Positions 42,665 to 51,404 of a stretch of 64,000 nucleotides of DNA are shown here, one piece after another (the stretch's first letter is position 1; every line of letters begins with the position of its first letter). Made by a program: the position numbers and the translations under genes. This DNA is from Haloarcula sebkhae (GTDB lineage Archaea; Halobacteriota; Halobacteria; Halobacteriales; Haloarculaceae). The notes below the pieces were generated by a model, which searched no databases, had not been told where the DNA came from, and worked only from the letters and a program-made list of their open reading frames with translations. The stretch covers positions 1 through 64,000 of the forward strand of contig NZ_BMPD01000002.1 of the NCBI RefSeq assembly GCF_014647415.1. The letters are read 5' to 3'.

Positions 42665-43344
42665 CGGTCATCGACGCACAGGGACTGGTCAAGCGCTACC
42701 GGACCGGCGGCCAGACCCTCTATGCACTGGCGGGTATCGACTTCGCCCTCGAAGCCGGTGAGTTCGTCTCGATTATGGGGCCAAGCGGCAGTGGCAAAAC
42801 GACCTTGCTGAATATCCTTGGACTGCTGGATACGCCGACGGAGGGGACCGTCCTGCTGGAGGGGCAGGACGTGACCGGACTCGGCGACAGCAAGCGGACC
42901 GCTCTCCGCAAGCGAACGATCGGGTTCGTGTTCCAGCACTTCTATCTCCTACCGACGCTGACCGCGGTTGAGAACGTCGAGGTCCCCCTGCTGCTGGACA
43001 GTGGCCCACAAGTCAAAAAACGGGCCAGAACACTCCTCGAGCGGCTTGGGCTGGGTGAGCGACTGGACCACAAGCCCGACGAACTCTCCGGTGGACAAAA
43101 GCAACGCGTCGCCATCGCGCGCTCGCTCATCAACAGCCCAAAGGTCGTTCTCGCCGACGAACCGACGGGCAACCTCGACAGCGAAACCGGGCGACAGATA
43201 CTCGACGAGTTCCGCCGCATCGCCGACGAGGACGACGTGGCAATCGTCGCCGTCACTCACGACGACCTTGTCAACGAATACGTCGACCGAACCGTCCATC
43301 TGGTCGACGGCACTATTGGGAGGGAACGAAAGAATGGCGGGTAG
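42661..43344 (+). CDS. ABC transporter ATP-binding protein, MacB/LolD type
   Basis: A 227-aa ATPase. Walker [10 protein letters not shown] (40-48), Q-loop [10 protein letters not shown] (89-98), signature LSGGQ (142-146), Walker B VVLADEP (162-168) and the switch His in VAVTHDD are all present. Its length and [12 protein letters not shown] sequence match the LolD/MacB/FtsE group that powers mechanotransmission rather than membrane passage. Overlaps the exported-protein gene by 4 and the permease gene by 11 bases. Confidence 0.93.
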   Translation: MTVIDAQGLVKRYRTGGQTLYALAGIDFALEAGEFVSIMGPSGSGKTTLLNILGLLDTPTEGTVLLEGQDVTGLGDSKRTALRKRTIGFVFQHFYLLPTLTAVENVEVPLLLDSGPQVKKRARTLLERLGLGERLDHKPDELSGGQKQRVAIARSLINSPKVVLADEPTGNLDSETGRQILDEFRRIADEDDVAIVAVTHDDLVNEYVDRTVHLVDGTIGRERKNGG

Positions 43345-44467
43345 GTTCTTCCCGGCCGCGTTGATGGCACGGCGCAACCTCACACGGACGAAGATGCGGT
43401 CGCTGCTGGCGTCGCTAGGCATCGTCATCGGCGTCGTCGCTATCGCCTCGCTGGGGATGTTCGGCGTCGCGCTCCAGTACTCGTTCACCCAGAACCTCGG
43501 CAACGTCGGAAACCAGCTCACCGTGTACCCGAACTCCGGCGAAAACGTCACTGAACTCACCGAGCGAGATATCCGCACGATTCGCAGGGAGGCGAGCGCG
43601 ACAGCAACTGTCTCGCCGGTAAAGACACGCGTGGAGCCGGTGTCGTACAACCGTGAGGACGAAGTCAGGGAAACAATATACGGTGTTGAGAACCCGGAAG
43701 AGTTGTACGAGGCAAAAGAGGGACGGGTATCCCCGTTCCGATCCGGAGCACTTGTCGGTTCAAGTGTTGCTGAGGCACACGACCTGCATCCCGGGAGCCA
43801 GATCACTGTCAACGGAACCAGTGTCCGTATCCGTGCAGTTCTCGAGGAGGGCGACGCGTTCTCCCCGACGAACCCCGACAACCGAGTCATCGTGCCGGCC
43901 ACTTCGTTCAGCCAGCGTGGCTACTCAGAGGTGTACGTTATGGAGTCCACTGGGACGCAGGCTAACGAAACCGCGATGGGGATACGCGACTCACTCAACA
44001 ACCGTGAGGACCGGGTTTTCGTTCAGGAACTGGGCTCTCTCGTCGACACCATCGAGGAGCAGTTCCAGATCATCAACACCGTCCTCGCCGGTATCGCATC
44101 GATTTCGCTGCTCGTGGCCGGCATCTCGATCCTCAACGTCATGCTGATGTCCACCGTCGAACGCCGGGAGGAGATCGGCGTTCTCAGAGCGGTCGGTTAC
44201 CAGAAGCGGGATGTCCTCAAAGTGATGTTGATGGAAGCGACGCTACTCGGGTTCCTCGGTGGCATCGCTGGTGTCATTCTGAGTATCGGTGCCGGGCTAG
44301 CGATAAACCATTACGCCGTCGGCGATGCGATGGCCGTCTTCAGGCTACCGAACGCCTGGTACGTCGGCGCGGCGTTTTCCTTTGGGGTGCTGACGAGTAT
44401 CGTCAGCGGGCTGTATCCGGCTTGGAAAGCAGCGAGCGAAGAACCAGTCGACGCGCTCCGCGGTTAA
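43334..44467 (+). CDS. ABC permease, MacB/FtsX type
   Basis: A 377-aa permease with one N-terminal helix (about 18-42), a periplasm-side MacB_PCD domain (about 45-235) and three C-terminal helices (about 252-275, 300-325, 335-360) ending with the coupling sequence PAWKAASEEPVDALRG. Starts at [16 protein letters not shown], inside the ATPase 3' end. In bacteria such systems export peptides or lipoproteins or signal across the membrane. Here the partner is probably the exported protein encoded first in the operon. Confidence 0.9.
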   Translation: MAGRFFPAALMARRNLTRTKMRSLLASLGIVIGVVAIASLGMFGVALQYSFTQNLGNVGNQLTVYPNSGENVTELTERDIRTIRREASATATVSPVKTRVEPVSYNREDEVRETIYGVENPEELYEAKEGRVSPFRSGALVGSSVAEAHDLHPGSQITVNGTSVRIRAVLEEGDAFSPTNPDNRVIVPATSFSQRGYSEVYVMESTGTQANETAMGIRDSLNNREDRVFVQELGSLVDTIEEQFQIINTVLAGIASISLLVAGISILNVMLMSTVERREEIGVLRAVGYQKRDVLKVMLMEATLLGFLGGIAGVILSIGAGLAINHYAVGDAMAVFRLPNAWYVGAAFSFGVLTSIVSGLYPAWKAASEEPVDALRG

Positions 44468-44976
44468 ATCGTCGCGTCGACACCCGGTTCCAGCAGTGGG
44501 TCGGTTCGGTCGACCGACAGGGAGTCGAACTGTGCGAGCCAGTCCTCGTCGCCGCGCTCGAAGGCCTCCAGCGCGTCGCCGACGGTGTAGGTCCGTTCCT
44601 CGTCCGAGCACGGGAACACGCCCTCTAGGTCGTCGCCGTCGTAAATTGCCAGCGAGACGACCGGGAACACGACCACGTCGTCGACACGGTCCATCCCGAC
44701 GTAGCTTCGGTTCCGCCGTTCGAACGCCGGTTCGAGCGAGTGGTCGTTCTGGCCTGCCCAGTCTCTGAACTCCTCATAGGTCCGGATGGCTTCCGACCGC
44801 TTGTCCTCTGCCATCGTTCTGATCCGCTGCCACTCGCCGGCCAACATCGACTCGCTGAACACACCGTTGGCCTCCAGTCGCTTCACCCGATTGAGTACCT
44901 GCTGTTGTGCGTCGAATGTACCGTAGGTATCTCCACGAAGATACAGTTCCGCTCGAAGATGTGTGTCCCCTGTCAT
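44464..44976 (-). CDS. Haloarchaeal hypothetical, HTH-associated family
   Basis: A 170-aa acidic protein starting MTGDTHLRAELYLRG. It has a helical N-terminal half (about 20-75) and a C-terminal half with GMDRVDDVVVFPVVSLAIYDGDDLEGVFPCSDEE-type sequence, split here by strands. It resembles a haloarchaeal-only family sometimes linked to transcription regulators, but I cannot name it. It overlaps the convergent permease gene by four bases. Confidence 0.65.
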   Translation of the reverse strand: MTGDTHLRAELYLRGDTYGTFDAQQQVLNRVKRLEANGVFSESMLAGEWQRIRTMAEDKRSEAIRTYEEFRDWAGQNDHSLEPAFERRNRSYVGMDRVDDVVVFPVVSLAIYDGDDLEGVFPCSDEERTYTVGDALEAFERGDEDWLAQFDSLSVDRTDPLLEPGVDATI

Positions 44977-45675
44977 AGCTTTCTCATCGCTAGCTTCTCC
45001 AGAGACCCTCAAAACTCTTTCCCAGATACACATGCCAACATACTACATGAAAATGAATTCTGGAATTTGCGGTATGAGGGAGCTCTATATCCATAATATG
45101 GTGTATTTACCTGAATACGGAAGCCCCTTATATTATTAGTACGTCAACAGTTATTTTCCTCTTAGGTCGATGCTAGTTTCGGTGATTGTCGAACAAACTA
45201 TTGGTGGACATACTCAGGTTTAGACGGTAGATTCGAAGATTCATAAGAATTCAAATAGTTGTTTGTCGGGAGCTTTTGTGCTCAGGCAGCCCCGTGACGA
45301 CCTGTTCGAGATATTGCTAGCCGGAGACTCCACAGGTCTTGCCTGACCCCGCACCCGGTATGGTCGCTGTACCTGTCTGCGACATTTGCCGGATCCGGGA
45401 GGGGCGCGCCCGAGGATATTCGATAGCTGCCGAAATCGTAGCCAACCCTCGTCGAAAACACGGGCAGTCGTACCACGCTGTGTTCGGACGCCCGCTGGTC
45501 CTCCAGCCGCACTGCTTGCGAGGGACTCCATTCACGACTTCACCGGCTAGGGTCGAGCCGTGGCGTACCACACACTCCCCGTTCGACTATCCGAGAACCC
45601 ACCGCGTGTTCGGGTTCTCGCTACTCGTCTGCTACAAAAACGATTGAACGTCCGTGGCCGGCCCCTCTCGTCGAT
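44977..45675. other. Intergenic region, 699 bases, AT-rich left half
   Basis: Bases about 45000-45290 are clearly AT-rich for this genome. The right part is normal. ORFs of 60-100 codons exist on both strands, but none shows a conserved motif or a consistent composition. No IS ends, tRNA or repeats were found. It could be a decayed mobile element, but nothing shows which kind. Confidence 0.5.
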
Positions 45676-46749
45676 TCAATCGTCTGCGTGCGCTTGTGTT
45701 CCACTGGCCACAATATCGATCTCGCCAGCGTCCAGTTCTTCTTCGATTTCGCGAGCGGCCTGCACCATGTTCTCCATCTTGCCGCGGGCGACCTCCCGGG
45801 GCAGAAGCTTCACGCCGCAGTCCGGTGACACGGTGAGGCGCTCTGGGGGCACGACCTCCAGTCCCTTCTTGATGTTCTCCTTGATCTCCTCGACTGACTC
45901 GACCTCAGCGGTGTGTGCGTCCAGCACGCCCATGGCGAAGTCCTTCGTGAATTCGTGCTCTTTGAACACGTCGAGCTGGTCGTAGTCGCCGTTGGCGAGT
46001 TCCAGGTCGTACTCGTGGACTGGGTAGTCCAGAATTTCGGGGTAGATCCGCGAGTAGTCGCCGTAACAGACGTGCAGGCCGAGGCGCACGTCGTCGGGGA
46101 TCTCGTCGACGATGCGTTCCAGACACTCGCCGACGATGGCGTGGTCGTCCGGCGTCGTTGCCAGTGCCGGCTCGTCGATCTGGATGTAGCGAGCGCCGGC
46201 CTCGACCAGCGCCTCGATCTCCTCGTTGACGAGGTCTGCTAGTTCGTAGGCCAGCTGCTCCTCGTTGTCGTACACTTCGTTGAACGACCAGTTCGCGAGC
46301 GTGTACGGCCCCGTAATCGGAACCTTGACCGGTCGCTCGGCGACCTCGTCGGTGAACTCGAACTCCTCGACGAGCCACTGCTCGCCGTACTCGACCTCGT
46401 CGGCGACGCTCGGCTTGTCGAAGTAGTTGTGGCCCCACACCTTCACGCGGCCGTTGAACTCGTAGCCGTCGATGCGGTGGGCGAAGTACTCCACCATCTC
46501 GTTGCGGCGCATCTCGCCGTCACAGATAACGTCGAGGCCCGCCCGCTCGTGCTCGTGGGTGATGAGCCGGGAGGCGTCGTCTTTCGATTCCTCCCATTCG
46601 TCCTCACCGAAGTCGGCGTCCTCGTCCTCGAACAGCTCTCGGGCACGGTCGTGCCACTTGGGCTTGGGGTAGGAGCCGACGACGGTCGTCAGCAGGAAGT
46701 GGTCGTTCGGGTGGTCCGCCGGTTTGAACTGGTCTCGTGGTCCTGTCAT
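45676..46749 (-). CDS. metE: Cobalamin-independent methionine synthase, catalytic half (core-MetE)
   Basis: A 357-aa enzyme equivalent to the C-terminal catalytic barrel of MetE. Zinc ligands are visible: His and Cys in GLHVCYGDYS and Cys in SPDCGVKLLP; YIQIDEPAL lies between. It methylates homocysteine with a methyl donor that is a folate or corrinoid in archaea (unsettled). The upstream paralog starts a common transcript, its stop four bases away. Start at 46749 gives MTGPRDQFK. Confidence 0.9.
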   Translation of the reverse strand: MTGPRDQFKPADHPNDHFLLTTVVGSYPKPKWHDRARELFEDEDADFGEDEWEESKDDASRLITHEHERAGLDVICDGEMRRNEMVEYFAHRIDGYEFNGRVKVWGHNYFDKPSVADEVEYGEQWLVEEFEFTDEVAERPVKVPITGPYTLANWSFNEVYDNEEQLAYELADLVNEEIEALVEAGARYIQIDEPALATTPDDHAIVGECLERIVDEIPDDVRLGLHVCYGDYSRIYPEILDYPVHEYDLELANGDYDQLDVFKEHEFTKDFAMGVLDAHTAEVESVEEIKENIKKGLEVVPPERLTVSPDCGVKLLPREVARGKMENMVQAAREIEEELDAGEIDIVASGTQAHADD

Positions 46750-46753
46750 CGTT

Positions 46754-47752
46754 TTATGCCTCCGCCGTCTCCAGATCCGCGGCGTTTGCAAGCGCTTCGA
46801 GTTTGTCTTCGAACTTGTTCACCGGGAGATAGAACGTTTCCGTGTTCGCCGTCGCGTACACGGTGTCGTAGGCGGTGTTTGTCTGCTGTTCGAACCAGTC
46901 GATGCGGTCCCGAATCGTCTCGGGTGACTCGACGAGCGTGTTCTGGCCGTCGACAACGCCCAGCGCCACGTCGTCCTTGGTGCCGTATTCCTGCACGTTG
47001 TAGACGGTCTGGTCGTGGTTCGCGACGAGGTCGAAGCCGATGGCATCCACGTCAGCGTCCATCAGATGTGCGTAGGCTTTCTCCTCAATTGCGCCCCAGT
47101 ACGTGTGGGCGACGACTTCGGCGTCGGCGGCCGAGGCGATGGCATCGATTGCCTCGGCGGCGCGTTCATCCTCGCCGTCGGCGGGCGTGTTCTCGACGAG
47201 CGACGGTTCAAGCAGGAACAGCGTCTCGACATCCGGGAACGCGTTCACTTCCTCGACGAGGAAGTCGGCGATGGCGTCGAGGAACGCGGCGTCGTCGCCG
47301 TAGTGCTCGTCGGTCGCTAGGTCCGCTAGCGAGTACGGGCCAGGGAGCACGGCCTGAAGGCCGTCGTCGACGTGCTCGGCGGCCGCGCCGAGGTCTGCAG
47401 CCACGTCGCCGCCGTCAGCGCTCAGGTCGCCCTGCACGACCGGCTCTCGGTAGAAATTGTTGTTGTCGTAGTAGCGAACGATGCCTTTCGTCTCTACGCT
47501 GTCGTGGACCGCGAGCGGGTGCGCGAGCATGTCGTCCCAGCGGAGTTGGCCCTCGACCACGCGGTCGAGCCCGGCGTCCTGCTGGACGGCGATGACTTCC
47601 TCGCGTGCCTCGTCGTAGGCCGCGACGACCTCGCCGGACTCGTCGCCCGAGATGAGGTCGGTCTTCTGATGGCCCTTCAGATCTGCCAGTTCGTCCTTGG
47701 CCCAATCCGGAAGCGGAAAGAGCCCAGGGGTCGTGGCGATTACCTGTGTCAT
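46754..47752 (-). CDS. MetE-like protein lacking zinc ligands
   Basis: A 332-aa MetE-barrel paralog located just upstream of the catalytic metE. The positions for zinc-binding Cys residues are replaced: VVAHTYWGAI retains the His but has no Cys, and near residue 305 YATANTETFY has no Cys. It is probably the counterpart of the MetE N-terminal domain, supplied as a separate chain, and may bind methyl donor. It is the first gene of the operon after a palindromic promoter. Confidence 0.82.
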   Translation of the reverse strand: MTQVIATTPGLFPLPDWAKDELADLKGHQKTDLISGDESGEVVAAYDEAREEVIAVQQDAGLDRVVEGQLRWDDMLAHPLAVHDSVETKGIVRYYDNNNFYREPVVQGDLSADGGDVAADLGAAAEHVDDGLQAVLPGPYSLADLATDEHYGDDAAFLDAIADFLVEEVNAFPDVETLFLLEPSLVENTPADGEDERAAEAIDAIASAADAEVVAHTYWGAIEEKAYAHLMDADVDAIGFDLVANHDQTVYNVQEYGTKDDVALGVVDGQNTLVESPETIRDRIDWFEQQTNTAYDTVYATANTETFYLPVNKFEDKLEALANAADLETAEA

Positions 47753-47762
47753 TGCCCTGCAG

Positions 47763-47791
47763 TAGGAAATGACGGGCTTTAATATTTCCTA
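47763..47791. promoter_or_regulatory. Candidate operator, TAGGAAAT-N13-ATTTCCTA
   Basis: Perfect 8-bp inverted half-sites at 47763-47770 and 47784-47791, centres 21 bases apart, two helical turns. They flank and partly overlap the TATA box of the metE operon, the typical geometry of a repressor site. Regulator unknown. Confidence 0.55.
47777..47786 (-). promoter_or_regulatory. TATA box of the metE operon
   Basis: Minus strand AATATTAAAG lies 25-34 bases before the ATG at 47752, between and overlapping the two palindrome halves. Confidence 0.6.
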
Positions 47792-47814
47792 TTCAATAAA
47801 ATGCCCAGTAGTAA

Positions 47815-48438
47815 TTAGTCTTGATAGAACCGCAAGACGACGAGGACTTCGTAGGGGTGCTTCTCGCTCGCAAGCTGCTCGCTCGCTAGGCCGTGTTCGC
47901 TCGCGTACGCCCGCACTGCGTCCGGGTCCGTGAGACTACTGACGAGCATGAGCGCTTCGCCACCCGGAGCCAGCACGCGCTCGACGGTTTCGAGGAACGG
48001 GTCGACGAGGCGACGGCCGTCGTCACCGCCCGACAGCGCGTGTTCCATCCAGTCGTCCCACTCCTGCTCGGGTGGGGTCGGCAAATACGGCGGATTGAAC
48101 GCAACGAGGTCGAAGGCATCCGCCCGGAACGGCTCGACGAGGTCGCCGCGAACGACCGAGACGCCGTTGTCAGCGGCCTCCTGACAGGCCAGCGGGCTCA
48201 CGTCGACGCCGACCGCCCGTGCCCCGGCGTCGGCGAGCGTCGCGGCGACGTACCCGGAGCCTGTCCCCACATCGAGGACGGTGTCGCCCGCCTCGACTCG
48301 CTCTCGGGCCGTGCGTGCCAGTAGGTCCGAGTCCTCCGCCGGCTGGTACACCGACGCCACGCCCCGCTGGTCGGCCAGTGAGGGTCGGTCGTCGGAGCCA
48401 CCGTCTCCGTCGTCCCGGTCGCGCGTCTCTTCGCCCAT
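47815..48438 (-). CDS. HemK2/Mtq2-type methyltransferase
   Basis: A 207-aa SAM-dependent N5-glutamine methyltransferase-like protein. Motif I is VLDVGTGSGYVAATLAD (about 54-70) and the substrate amide motif NPPYLPTP is at about 114-121. The archaeal/eukaryal family methylates the GGQ motif of release factor aRF1. It lies one base after the ksgA stop and ends the translation-related operon. Confidence 0.88.
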   Translation of the reverse strand: MGEETRDRDDGDGGSDDRPSLADQRGVASVYQPAEDSDLLARTARERVEAGDTVLDVGTGSGYVAATLADAGARAVGVDVSPLACQEAADNGVSVVRGDLVEPFRADAFDLVAFNPPYLPTPPEQEWDDWMEHALSGGDDGRRLVDPFLETVERVLAPGGEALMLVSSLTDPDAVRAYASEHGLASEQLASEKHPYEVLVVLRFYQD

Positions 48439-48439
48439 C

Positions 48440-49297
48440 TCAAGCCTCCGGCTGCCCGACCTCGTAGGCGACCGTCGCCAACGTGGCGAAATCGGCTGGT
48501 GTGAGCTTCCCGGCGCGGGCGCTCATGAGGTCCTCGTCGGCAGCCTCGACCACCGCATCGGGGTCGCCCAGCCCGGAGATGTGGGCCGTGTTGCGGACGG
48601 CGTTGCGCATCGTCTTCCGGCGCTGGGTGAACACCGCCTTCAGGAAGTCCATGAAGAAGTCGTCGCTGGGGACAGTGTAGTCGGGTTTCCGCGGCGTCGT
48701 CCGGACGAGCGCGCTCGTCACACGCGGTTGCGGGTCGAACGCCTCAGGCGGCACCGTCTCGACTACTTCCACGTCGGCGTAGTGGCCCGCCGTGACCGAA
48801 AGCCGCCCGTAGTCGTCCGTCGCCGGCTCGGCGGCCATGCGCTCGGCGAACTCCTGCTGGAACATCAACAGGAGCGGGCGCTGTTCCGGCAGCAGCCGAA
48901 AGGCGATCTCCGAGGACGCGCCATAGGGCAGGTTCGAGATGCTGGCGGTGAACTCGGGGAGGGCGACGTCGAGCGCGTCACCCTCTACGATAGTGAGGCG
49001 GCTCGCCGCGACCTCCTCGGCGAACTCCTCGCGGAGATGTGCCGCGAAGTCCGGGTCGCGCTCGACTGCGGTCACTTTCTCAGCCGTCGCGAGCAGGCGG
49101 TCCGTCAGCGCGCCCGGGCCTGCGCCGATCTCCAGTACGTGCGAGAGGTCGATACCCGCGTCCGTCGCGTACTCCGGAATTCGGTCGAGGACCCGGTCGT
49201 CGACGAGGAAGTGCTGGTCCTGCCGGGTGTCGGCCCGTTTGCCGGCCCGCCGGACGAGCGCGTCGGGGTCCCGAGTCCCTGTTTCGGTTGTAGTCAT
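48440..49297 (-). CDS. ksgA: 16S rRNA adenine dimethyltransferase (KsgA/Dim1)
   Basis: A 285-aa enzyme that dimethylates two adjacent adenines in the 3' hairpin of 16S rRNA. QHFLVDDRVLDRI is the usual start region, LEIGAGPGALTDRLL binds SAM (about 54-68), and SNLPYGASSEIAF (about 120-132) is the NLPY catalytic motif. Conserved order L21e-rpoF-DUF655-ksgA-hemK2. Confidence 0.94.
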   Translation of the reverse strand: MTTTETGTRDPDALVRRAGKRADTRQDQHFLVDDRVLDRIPEYATDAGIDLSHVLEIGAGPGALTDRLLATAEKVTAVERDPDFAAHLREEFAEEVAASRLTIVEGDALDVALPEFTASISNLPYGASSEIAFRLLPEQRPLLLMFQQEFAERMAAEPATDDYGRLSVTAGHYADVEVVETVPPEAFDPQPRVTSALVRTTPRKPDYTVPSDDFFMDFLKAVFTQRRKTMRNAVRNTAHISGLGDPDAVVEAADEDLMSARAGKLTPADFATLATVAYEVGQPEA

Positions 49298-49378
49298 TAG
49301 CGAGCCGTAACGGGTCGCGGTAGAAAAGGGTCGCCTTGTACTGACGGCCGTGGGGATAGCTGCTTGTAGCCGACAGTG

Positions 49379-49951
49379 TTAAGAGGACTGTTCCTCGCGC
49401 CGGACGAACAGCCGGTACTTCAGGTCGTCGTCCTGTAGCTCTTCGAGGATTCGCTCGACGAGCGTCTCCTTGGGGCTGTGGAGGCCGCTGACACGCTCTT
49501 CGAGGTCCTCGAAGCTTTCGAAGGGCTTTCGCTTTCGCTCGTCGAGAATCGTGTTCCGGAGCTTCTTCCCGATGCCCGGCAGGAGATTCAGCTGGTGGAG
49601 CCGTAGCGTGATCGGCTGGGCATCGTTGTAGAAGTCGACAAAGCGTTGTTCGTTCGCTTCGACGATTTCCTCGACGGCGTAGTCGAGTTCCGAGCGGGCA
49701 CCGCTCGGGATGTCCTCGAACTCGACTTCCGCCACACGGCCGAACTCCGTCAGGTCGACGCGGTCGCCGAAGGCGATATCGACGTCCTTGTCATCGAGCT
49801 GCAACTCGTAAATATAAAACTCATCAACGTCGAGCGCGTACGCGAGCGGCTCCTTCTGGTGCTGTGGCCGGTCGTCCCCGGGACGTCCGTGCGGGAGGAC
49901 ATCGAGGACAGCCGCCATCATAGTGTCGCCGCCGCTCTCCGATTCAGTCAT
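49379..49951 (-). CDS. DUF655 helix-hairpin-helix protein
   Basis: A 190-aa protein starting MTESESGGDTMMAAVLDVLPHG. An OB-like N-terminal part (about 10-95) is followed by HhH sequences LHQLNLLPGIGKKLRNTILDER (split: start near 119) that bind nucleic acid. DUF655 is conserved next to rpoF and ksgA in archaea, and may act in rRNA or transcription processes, though its role is undefined. Confidence 0.88.
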   Translation of the reverse strand: MTESESGGDTMMAAVLDVLPHGRPGDDRPQHQKEPLAYALDVDEFYIYELQLDDKDVDIAFGDRVDLTEFGRVAEVEFEDIPSGARSELDYAVEEIVEANEQRFVDFYNDAQPITLRLHQLNLLPGIGKKLRNTILDERKRKPFESFEDLEERVSGLHSPKETLVERILEELQDDDLKYRLFVRREEQSS

Positions 49952-50126
49952 GACAGGCAGTACGAGTACAGCACACTTAATGCCGGTGGATGCCCCGAAC
50001 CGCTTCACGGGACGCCGTCGCTATCTTTGTGTTCGGTTCAACGGCGGCGGAAAACGACGACTGATCACGCTGCTGGTCGCCGGGGAAATCAGAGAAAGAG
50101 CGGCGGTAGCCGAACTGACGGCGTCG

Positions 50127-50483
50127 TTACGCGTACTGCTTGACGATGTTGATTATCTCGTCGAGTTCGTCACCGTCGAGCGTGTACCGCTCCTGTGCGA
50201 ACACGGCCCGGAGCTCGTCGCGGTCCAGCGGTCGGAGGTTCGCGATCTTGTAGGCCGTCGGCGTGTCGACCTTCTCGAGTTCTTCGAGGTCTTCGACCAA
50301 CTGGAGCGACTCCTCGGGGTCGAGGAGGGCAAAGCGGTTGACGTGCTCGATGGCCCGCTTGAGCTCGTAGCGCATCTCGCGGTCCTCCTCGGCGGCCCGC
50401 TCCATCTCGAGGTCTTCGAGTATCTCCTTGGTCTCCGCGACCGTCAGGAACTCCTCACTGACTTTTTCTTTGAATATCGTCAT
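50127..50483 (-). CDS. rpoF: DNA-directed RNA polymerase subunit F (Rpb4)
   Basis: A 118-aa helical stalk subunit of archaeal RNA polymerase, partner of Rpo7. It starts [22 protein letters not shown] and has the two-helix HRDC-like C-terminus with [16 protein letters not shown]. Its start overlaps the L21e stop by four bases. Confidence 0.93.
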   Translation of the reverse strand: MTIFKEKVSEEFLTVAETKEILEDLEMERAAEEDREMRYELKRAIEHVNRFALLDPEESLQLVEDLEELEKVDTPTAYKIANLRPLDRDELRAVFAQERYTLDGDELDEIINIVKQYA

Positions 50484-50770
50484 TCTTGCCGGCGCAGGTG
50501 CGCAGCGGTGACGATGATGGTCTTTTCTTTGCCACCGTCAACGATATCGACCTTGTACGCGTCACCCTGCTTCCCTTCGACGGTTCCGGTCTGGCCGTCG
50601 AACCGCGGGTGGAAGCGCCCGTTCGGCACGGACGGGTCGATCTTGAGGTGGACTTTCTCGCCGTCGTCGAACTCTTCGACGGCGCGCTGGGGCGGCGAGG
50701 TGCCGCGGTCGCGGGGCTTGTTCTTGAGCTTGTCTCGTGTTCCTTCGAGAGGTCCGTTTGAACTAGGCAT
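50480..50770 (-). CDS. rpl21e: Large ribosomal subunit protein eL21 (L21e)
   Basis: A 96-aa archaeal/eukaryal ribosomal protein. [17 protein letters not shown] start, [18 protein letters not shown] and [15 protein letters not shown] are the family signatures. It leads directly into rpoF, a conserved arrangement. Confidence 0.95.
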   Translation of the reverse strand: MPSSNGPLEGTRDKLKNKPRDRGTSPPQRAVEEFDDGEKVHLKIDPSVPNGRFHPRFDGQTGTVEGKQGDAYKVDIVDGGKEKTIIVTAAHLRRQE

Positions 50771-50883
50771 TCTTGCTCTCCGCTAATCCGGTCGCCCTAA
50801 TAAAACGTGCGTTCCGCGGCCGTCGCCGGCCACGTGCTGGCAGTCGCTACGGAGCCGAGTAGAAAACTACAGCGACGGGTCGA

Positions 50884-51150
50884 TTACAGGCGACCGGTGC
50901 TCTCGACGGAGACCGACTCGACGTCATCGACGTTCGCGAAGGCCTCTTCGACGGCTTCCGTGCCGCCAGTGTCGTCAGGGACGATGACCGTCGGCGTCAG
51001 CGCGACGAGGCCGAAGGCGACGTCCTCGCGCTCGAACCCGTTGATCTTCGTTCCTTCGGGAAGCACGCCCTCAAGACGCTCCTGCAGGTCGTCGAGGTCG
51101 ACTTCGGGACTCTCCGGCATGACCTTGATCTTGGCTGCTACTTTCCCCAT
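50884..51150 (-). CDS. ef1b: Elongation factor 1-beta
   Basis: An 88-aa nucleotide exchange factor for EF-1alpha. [19 protein letters not shown] and [16 protein letters not shown] are typical of archaeal EF-1beta, whose fold is the ferredoxin-like C-terminal domain of the eukaryal protein. The frame is open upstream but the gene begins two bases after the zinc-finger stop, so they are co-transcribed. Confidence 0.94.
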   Translation of the reverse strand: MGKVAAKIKVMPESPEVDLDDLQERLEGVLPEGTKINGFEREDVAFGLVALTPTVIVPDDTGGTEAVEEAFANVDDVESVSVESTGRL

Positions 51151-51152
51151 TG

Positions 51153-51332
51153 TTATGGCCCCATGAAACCGCAGTCCGGGCATTTGTAGAGGTTGCTCTG
51201 CTTTCGGCAGGTGGCACAGCGGTAGATCTGCTGGCCACAGTCCGGGCACTTGAACGCGGCGGCGTTCGTGCCGGCGATGTTGATGCCACACGAGACGCAC
51301 TTGCGCGCCTGTTTCTGTTGGCTCTCGCTCAT
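51153..51332 (-). CDS. HVO_2753-like zinc-finger microprotein
   Basis: A 59-aa protein with four CxxC knuckles (CVSC, CPDC, CATC, CPDC) in about 50 residues. Its start [12 protein letters not shown] and end [11 protein letters not shown] match the Haloferax volcanii HVO_2753 family, in which loss affects biofilm and swarming. It binds zinc at one or two sites. Location ahead of ef1b is conserved. An upstream in-frame ATG would add 13 basic residues, which I reject. Confidence 0.92.
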   Translation of the reverse strand: MSESQQKQARKCVSCGINIAGTNAAAFKCPDCGQQIYRCATCRKQSNLYKCPDCGFMGP

Positions 51333-51404
51333 ACCACTCCGTATCCGACCGCGGCTTTTAACGATTGCCAAACGCGACCGTCACCGCGAGTGACTGCCAT
51401 GGCC

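Noticed and set aside
42968-43333. Long N-terminal extension of the ABC permease inside the ATPase gene
   Set aside because: It is the out-of-frame reading of the ATPase; the permease begins naturally at [11 protein letters not shown] with an 11-base overlap.
45339-45647. 102-codon plus-strand ORF and 96-codon minus-strand ORF in the 45-kb gap
   Set aside because: No conserved motif, mixed codon bias; a P-loop-like GAGSGKT in another minus frame appears coincidental.
46429-47595. 388-codon plus-strand ORF across the metE pair
   Set aside because: Arg-rich shadow spanning two real genes on the other strand.
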